A stretch of DNA of 9,609 bases. It comes from Deltaproteobacteria bacterium (lineage in GTDB: Bacteria > Bdellovibrionota_F > JAHFAK01). The stretch is taken from assembly GCA_023250585.1 (NCBI GenBank), contig JAHFAK010000095.1, positions 1 through 9,609 on the forward strand. The letters run 5' to 3'. The number at the start of each line of letters is the position of its first letter. Position 1 is the first letter of the stretch. Under the pieces are notes generated by a model, which made no database searches, was not told the DNA's origin, and saw only the letters and a list, made by a program, of their open reading frames with translations. The translations under genes and the position numbers were made by a program. Shown here in pieces: positions 5,091 through 9,609 of this stretch.

Positions 5091-5448
5091 TCACTCGCTC
5101 GCATAACCAGAGCATGTACACTCTGAAGCATTCGGATTTGCGTTACAGTAGGATTCCCAACATGCCGACCAATCAGTAAGTTCCTCTATAAACATAATGC
5201 TGAGCATGTGCTATCATCTTCAAAGCAACCAATAACAGTATCGGCTGTTGTTTCGTATTTTGTTACTGTGGTAAGATCAAAATCGCACTCGCAATCAGGC
5301 TCGCAATCCTTTTCTCCACAACCTTCACAAACAGCAATACAACGCTTAAGTAAATTTCTCAAAGTTCCTGTGGAGTTGTCATCATTACAGTTCATAAAAC
5401 CGAAATGACTAAAAAAGTAATACTCAATACATATTTATTATTATTCAT
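5091..5448 (-). pseudogene. Small cysteine-rich exported protein, split over three frames
   Basis: The ATG at 5446-5448 overlaps the ileS TGA (ATGA). The first frame gives MNNNKYVLSITFLVISVL, a signal-peptide-like stretch, and then stops. The next frame (5395-5186) gives 69 residues rich in Cys, including CIAVCEGCGEKDCEPDCEC. A third frame (5195-5091) gives FIEELTDWSACWESYC and a tail with ECTCSGYASE. Adding one T in each of two short T-runs (about 5397-5400 and 5189-5192) joins all three into 119 residues with 14 cysteines, so the segments are most simply one gene. I do not recognise the family. The cysteines suggest disulfides or metal binding outside the cytoplasm. The lipobox is atypical (MNC). 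The 69-residue middle frame has its own ATG, overlapping the first stop, and might be translated alone. Confidence 0.55.
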
Positions 5449-8400
5449 ACTGAATCCTTTCCTCGTAAATTAATAAGTTTTATTGTAATTGTCTTTTCGT
5501 TTAATTTCGTTTCTTTTGCATTGAGCAAGTCTTTTGTTTGGACAATTTTTTTTGCAAGGGTTTCTTTGGAAATATAATCTTTATGTTTTTCAAGTGCTCT
5601 ATTTACCTCATCCTCTGAATAATAGTAAATTTCAATGCGATCCATAACTAGAAATCCAAGCTCTTTACGGAGGAATTGAACTTTATTCACCATTTCGCGA
5701 GCAAAACCTTCGTCAATTAAATCAGGCGTAAGTTTGGTATTGAGTGCAACGGTAATCTCTTCCGCTTTTTCAGTAGCATACCCAACTCGTGCAATTCGAT
5801 TAAACATAATTTCATCGCCTGAAAGTATCTCCTCTTTTCCATCAAGCGTAATAAGCACACTGCCTTTCGAATAAAACTCACGACACACATCTTTTGGTAA
5901 ATTTTCAACTAGAGATTTTACTTTCTGAATATTCTTTCCAAAACGTGGGCCTAATTTTGAAAAATTCACTTTGATTTCGACATCAAAAAGTCCGCTCGTA
6001 TCGATACTATAGTTTATTTTTTTAACATTGAGTTCTTCAAAAATAATAAATGAAAATTTTTCAAGAAGCTTTGTATAATGAGTTTCATCCCCGTGTTCGA
6101 CTGAGACGAGTAACTCAGAAAGCGGTTGCCGGACTTTTAATTGATGAGTATTCCTAATGCTTCTCCCCAAATACACCACGCGTTCAATGAAACTCATTTC
6201 CTTTTCAAGTTCAAAGTTGATAAGCTTTTCATTACATACAGGAAAAGATTCTAAATGCACGCTTTCTTGTTTGCCTTGAAGTGTTCGATACATCATCTCA
6301 GCCCAAAATGGTGTAAATGGAGCAATAAGCTTTGCTATTGAATCGAGGCATACATAGAGAGTTTTATACGCTTCAATCTTATCATCGGGAAGCTTTGCTT
6401 TCCAGAATCGACGCCGATTTAAACGAATATACCAATTGGAGAGAGCATCAACAAAACTTTCAATTGATCGTGCTGCCTTGTTAATATCGTAGCTATCGAG
6501 TGATTGAACACATTCTTTGATGAGCGTATGCAATCGCGATAGTATCCAACGATCATGAACATTTGTTGGAGTAAATTCTTTGGTTAGTTCCAATTTTTCT
6601 ATCGTAAGCCCATCAATATTTCCATACAGAGTAAAAAAACTTAGAGAATTTTTAAGGGTCACAAAAAATTTCCATTGAATTTCGGTGAGTGAAGCTTCAT
6701 CAAATTTTATATTATCCCATGGATTATTCACACGAAACATATACCAACGAATGGTATCAGCACCATTTGTTTGAATGAGTTTCCATGGGTCAACCGCATT
6801 GCCCTTTGACTTACTCATCTTTTGGCCATTTTTATCAAGCACAAGGCCAAGCACAAGACAATTTTCATAGGGAGACTTTTTAAATAAAAAGGTGCTAATT
6901 GCTAAAAGCGAATAAAACCAACCGCGTGTTTGATCTATTCCTTCGCTGATATACTGAGCAGGAAAATTATTATTAAACTCATCTTTGTGCTCTGGATAAA
7001 AATATTGCGCAACGGGCATAGCTCCTGAATCAAACCAGCAATCGATTACTTCAGGCACACGGCGCATGGTTCCTTTTGAACATTTGGAACACATAAACGT
7101 TATGTCATCAACATACGGCCGATGCATATCTAAGTCAGCTAAATTTTTTTGTGTTAATTTTCCCAACTCATTTCGATTTGCAATTGATTGAATATGTTCA
7201 CATGAGTCACATTGCCAAATATTGAGCGGCGTTCCCCAGTAACGTTCGCGAGAAATTGCCCAATCAATATTGTTCTCAAGCCACTCTCCAAATCGTCCTT
7301 TTTTAATATATTCCGGATGCCAATTAATTTTTTCATTAGCTTTGAGAAGATCGTCTTTAAAAGCGGTGGTTTTAATATACCATGAATCACGAACATAATA
7401 GAGAAGCGGGGTATCGCAGCGCCAACAAAAGGGATAGGTGTGTTTATATCTGCTAGACTTAATCAATTTTTTTGTTTCTTTTAAGTGTCGAATAATTTTG
7501 GGATCAGCATCTTTTACAAAAAGTCCCTTCCACTCAGGAACTTGGTCTTCATACGTTCCATCAGGCTTTACGGGTTGTAAAAAAGGCAAATTATATACAT
7601 TCCCCATTCGTGCATCGTCTTCACCAAATGCAGGAGCAATATGAACAATACCGCTTCCATCATCGGCGCTTACAAAATCTGCTCCGATTACATAGTAGGC
7701 TTTTTGACGTTCATCAGATTTCAATAAGTTAAAATCTAACAGTGGTTCATATTTTTTATTGAGTAACTCGCGTCCTGAATGTTGTGAAATAATTTTTTTG
7801 TCACCTTCAAGTTCATCAATACGACTTTGGGCGAGGTAATATATTTCATCATTCCATGTGAGTTTAACGTAGGTAAGTTCAGGATTTACGGCAAGCGCCA
7901 CATTTGCAACAAGTGTCCATGGGGTTGTTGTCCACACAACAAAATATGCATTTTCATCCTGTAATTTCATTCGGACAAACACTGATGGATCAGAAACTTC
8001 TCGATATCCCTGTGCCACTTCATGACTCGACAATGCTGTTCCACAACGTGTACAGAGCGGAACGGTGCGTTTTCCTTTATAAAGAAATCCTTTTTTAAAA
8101 AATTCCGATAACACCCACCATACCGATTCAATATATTCATTGTGAAGGGTAATATAGGGATGATCCATATCCAAAAAATATCCAATTCGCTCGGTCAGTT
8201 CACGCCATTTACCTTCATATTTAAAAACACTCTCACGGCATTTCTGATTGAACTTTTCAATACCGTAGCTTTCAATGTCTTTTTTACTTTTAAGGCCAAG
8301 TGCTTTTTCCACTTCAATTTCTACGGGTAACCCATGAGTATCCCAGCCAGCTTTTCGTGGAACGTAAAAACCCTGCATGGTTTTATAACGACACATTATA

Positions 8401-8597
8401 TCTTTCATGATGCGACTTAAGACATGATGAATGCCGGGAAGCCCATTTGCAGTAGGTGGTCCTTCATAAAACACAAAACAATTTTTATTGCTATTTTTCT
8501 CTAAACTTTTCTTAAAAACTTCTTTTTCTTTCCATTCCTTAAGAATGGCTTCTTCCATCTGAGGAAGTTCAAGTTTCAGTAAATGCTCATTAAACAT
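5445..8597 (-). CDS. ileS: Isoleucyl-tRNA synthetase, type 2 (IleRS2)
   Basis: The product has 1050 residues, the size of the long, eukaryote-like bacterial IleRS class. It charges tRNA-Ile with isoleucine in the cytoplasm. The HIGH signature is replaced by Gly55-Ile-His57-His58 in GPPTANGLPGIHH. WDTHGLPVE (85-93) follows. The editing domain spans roughly 200-420, with WTTTPWTL (222-229) and GSGIVHIAPAFGEDD (314-328). KMSKS is intact at 593-597. Cys pairs at 182/185, 391/394, 463/466 and 503/506 look like zinc sites. The anticodon-binding and C-terminal domains run from about 680 to the end. AAGAGGCG sits before the ATG. Upstream dedA ends 64 bases away. The TGA overlaps the ATG of the cysteine-rich gene. 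Type-2 enzymes are generally mupirocin-tolerant, and the GXHH form is reported to be strongly resistant. Confidence 0.97.
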   Translation of the reverse strand: MFNEHLLKLELPQMEEAILKEWKEKEVFKKSLEKNSNKNCFVFYEGPPTANGLPGIHHVLSRIMKDIMCRYKTMQGFYVPRKAGWDTHGLPVEIEVEKALGLKSKKDIESYGIEKFNQKCRESVFKYEGKWRELTERIGYFLDMDHPYITLHNEYIESVWWVLSEFFKKGFLYKGKRTVPLCTRCGTALSSHEVAQGYREVSDPSVFVRMKLQDENAYFVVWTTTPWTLVANVALAVNPELTYVKLTWNDEIYYLAQSRIDELEGDKKIISQHSGRELLNKKYEPLLDFNLLKSDERQKAYYVIGADFVSADDGSGIVHIAPAFGEDDARMGNVYNLPFLQPVKPDGTYEDQVPEWKGLFVKDADPKIIRHLKETKKLIKSSRYKHTYPFCWRCDTPLLYYVRDSWYIKTTAFKDDLLKANEKINWHPEYIKKGRFGEWLENNIDWAISRERYWGTPLNIWQCDSCEHIQSIANRNELGKLTQKNLADLDMHRPYVDDITFMCSKCSKGTMRRVPEVIDCWFDSGAMPVAQYFYPEHKDEFNNNFPAQYISEGIDQTRGWFYSLLAISTFLFKKSPYENCLVLGLVLDKNGQKMSKSKGNAVDPWKLIQTNGADTIRWYMFRVNNPWDNIKFDEASLTEIQWKFFVTLKNSLSFFTLYGNIDGLTIEKLELTKEFTPTNVHDRWILSRLHTLIKECVQSLDSYDINKAARSIESFVDALSNWYIRLNRRRFWKAKLPDDKIEAYKTLYVCLDSIAKLIAPFTPFWAEMMYRTLQGKQESVHLESFPVCNEKLINFELEKEMSFIERVVYLGRSIRNTHQLKVRQPLSELLVSVEHGDETHYTKLLEKFSFIIFEELNVKKINYSIDTSGLFDVEIKVNFSKLGPRFGKNIQKVKSLVENLPKDVCREFYSKGSVLITLDGKEEILSGDEIMFNRIARVGYATEKAEEITVALNTKLTPDLIDEGFAREMVNKVQFLRKELGFLVMDRIEIYYYSEDEVNRALEKHKDYISKETLAKKIVQTKDLLNAKETKLNEKTITIKLINLRGKDSV

Positions 8598-8629
8598 ACG
8601 TATACGCCTCTTATTATATTATCCATAAT

Positions 8630-8658
8630 TTTCTAAAGTATTTTAAGGATAGGGTCAA
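8630..8658 (-). promoter_or_regulatory. Weak candidate promoter of ileS
   Basis: TTGACC (8653-8658 on the minus strand) and TAGAAA (8630-8635) are 17 bases apart, in the 64-base gap between dedA and ileS. The -35 is good and the -10 is poor. A TATAAT at 8613-8618 is too close to the ribosome binding site to serve. Readthrough from dedA may be the main source of ileS mRNA. Confidence 0.25.
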
Positions 8659-8661
8659 GAA

Positions 8662-9306
8662 TCAATGTTTTTCTGCTCTACGCTGTTTAAAGTACCCCAT
8701 AACGAATGGGATGAGAGAAATACAAATAATCAGGTAGACTACAAAAATAAAATTTTTTTTAATAAAGGGTAGATTTCCAAAGAAGTAGCCAGCGAAAAGA
8801 AAACTGCTCACCCACAAAAGGCCGCCGATTATATTATAAGCTAAGAAACGCCGAGATGACATTGATCCAACACCAGCCAAAAAAGGAGCCATGGTTCTAA
8901 TAATGGGCATAAAACGACTGATAATAATTGTTTTACCTCCATATTTAGTAAAAAACGATTCGGTACGTTTCAAATATTCTTCTTTAATGAAAGGAATTTT
9001 TTCCTGACGAAAAATTTTTGGGGCGAGAAAATGTCCAATACAGTAATTGCTCGTATTGCCTAAAATAGCTGCACTCACAAGAATGATAAAAAGCCACATG
9101 AGATCGAGATCTCCATGTGCAGCAAATGCGCCAAGGACAAAAAGAAGAGAATCTCCGGGCAAAAAAGGAGTAATAACTAATCCTGTTTCACAAAAAATAA
9201 TAAGAGCTACTAAAACATATGTCCACATTCCATAGATATGGATAACAGAACTAAGATGTGTATCAATGTGGATAAAAAAATCTATACAATTTTTCAGGAA
9301 TTCCAT
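8662..9306 (-). CDS. dedA: DedA-family membrane protein (VTT domain)
   Basis: The product has 214 residues, the usual length for DedA proteins. These act in the cytoplasmic membrane, and some members recycle undecaprenyl phosphate or move phospholipids across the bilayer. The diagnostic signature is complete: CETGLVITPFLPGDSLLFVLGA holds the acidic pair Glu40 and Asp52, and SRFMPIIRTMAPFLAGVGSM holds Arg131 and Arg137. These four align with the residues essential in E. coli YqjA (39, 51, 130 and 136). Hydrophobic segments lie near 28-45, 52-64, 70-92, 158-178 and 183-204. AAGG lies about six bases before the ATG. It reads in the same direction as ileS. DedA function does not relate to tRNA charging, so the pairing is probably positional only. 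Confidence 0.93.
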   Translation of the reverse strand: MEFLKNCIDFFIHIDTHLSSVIHIYGMWTYVLVALIIFCETGLVITPFLPGDSLLFVLGAFAAHGDLDLMWLFIILVSAAILGNTSNYCIGHFLAPKIFRQEKIPFIKEEYLKRTESFFTKYGGKTIIISRFMPIIRTMAPFLAGVGSMSSRRFLAYNIIGGLLWVSSFLFAGYFFGNLPFIKKNFIFVVYLIICISLIPFVMGYFKQRRAEKH

Positions 9307-9314
9307 GCAAAGCC

Positions 9315-9491
9315 TTATGGTGATTGGTTAGATGTAGTCAGTGACAGTTTTACATGATTGGCTATAAAGAGATAAAAAGGCTCTCGATCTCCTGCATCAG
9401 CCTTTTCCAAGAATTCCAAATGTGGACCACGTTGCTTGTATATAAGAAATAGATGATCTATCTCGGGTAATGTCTCACGGAAATGTTTCAT
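9315..9491 (-). CDS. Possible small protein of unknown function (58 residues)
   Basis: The frame begins MKHFRETLPEIDHLFLIYKQ and continues through a GDREPFYLFIANHVKL segment to a TAA eight bases before dedA. The composition is protein-like, with no signal peptide. The close spacing to dedA would fit an operon. There is no Shine-Dalgarno sequence, and the frame opens only four codons after a stop. It could therefore be the tail of a larger, broken gene whose upstream part is out of frame. Confidence 0.35.
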   Translation of the reverse strand: MKHFRETLPEIDHLFLIYKQRGPHLEFLEKADAGDREPFYLFIANHVKLSLTTSNQSP

Positions 9492-9535
9492 ATAACTGCA
9501 TCATAATGTAAACGCATTTTGATTCCGAGTAAAGT

Positions 9536-9609
9536 TTAAAACTCATAAGAAAAATTTCTTGATTCACCAGTTGATTTTGCATAATCATTGGGATCTTTCA
9601 TGCGGGTGT
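9536..9609 (-). CDS. C-terminal end of a gene entering from the right edge (partial)
   Basis: The minus-strand frame reads TRMKDPNDYAKSTGESRNF and then SYEF before the TAA at 9536-9538. The composition is like a soluble or barrel C-terminus ending in Phe. Only 24 codons are visible, and an internal Met could make it a chance short frame. Between this stop and the 58-residue frame lie 44 bases with no signal I recognise. Confidence 0.35.
   Translation of the reverse strand, partial: TRMKDPNDYAKSTGESRNFSYEF

Noticed and set aside
5079-5093. Bidirectional terminator between the convergent genes (GATGA/TCATC arms)
   Set aside because: The stem is only about five base pairs, AT-rich, with no T-run on either side.
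5186-5400. Programmed -1 frameshift sites in the cysteine-rich gene
   Set aside because: Neither break has an X-XXY-YYZ slippery heptamer, and I see no strong downstream stem. It is kept only as a remote alternative.
5208-5408. A 66-residue plus-strand frame opposite the cysteine-rich gene
   Set aside because: Its Ser/Gln-rich repeats are the antisense of the Cys/Glu/Asp codons. The minus strand has the ATGA link to ileS and the continuing Cys-rich segments.

Overview
This AT-rich window (standard genetic code, TGA used as stop) looks like a piece of chromosome from a small-genome, probably host-associated bacterium. The support is indirect: a type-2 isoleucyl-tRNA synthetase, several exported proteins I cannot name, short lipoproteins, dispersed palindromic repeats and an IS200/IS605-type element. 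Candidatus Dependentiae, Chlamydiae-like or Rickettsiales-like lineages would all fit. I cannot decide the phylum from sequence alone.

Left part (1-2113, minus strand). It starts with the N-terminus of a short lipoprotein with an IPT/TIG-like domain. Next come two genes for exported proteins: one carries a HELGH zinc-protease motif, the other is unrecognised. The middle (2312-3755) is the unstable part. It holds a pair of tiny overlapping genes, the second frameshifted in a T-run; a nested palindromic repeat (REPIN-like, 2716-2964); a complete IS200/IS605-family element with its Y1 transposase and covarying end hairpins; and a second TIG-like lipoprotein, paralogous to the first, cut short by that element. 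Both lipoprotein paralogs share a GGCARGAATTTTGCA box just upstream of the start codon that has the exact spacing of a sigma-54 promoter.

Right part. A divergent intergenic region (3726-3956) carries a possible tiny lipopeptide gene and a TTGACA promoter overlapped by palindromes. It leads to a 376-residue exported protein of unknown function on the plus strand. On the minus strand, running toward it, are a DedA-family membrane protein, ileS and a small cysteine-rich exported protein. The last overlaps the ileS stop codon by ATGA and is split over three frames by two apparent single-base losses. DedA and ileS are the only clear housekeeping genes. The ileS product carries the GXHH variant (GIHH) of the HIGH motif.

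Three small genes or fragments read correctly only after a one-base change in a short T-run. They may be decaying genes, consensus errors in the assembly, or slippage sites, and I cannot separate these here. No tRNA, rRNA or CRISPR array was recognised.
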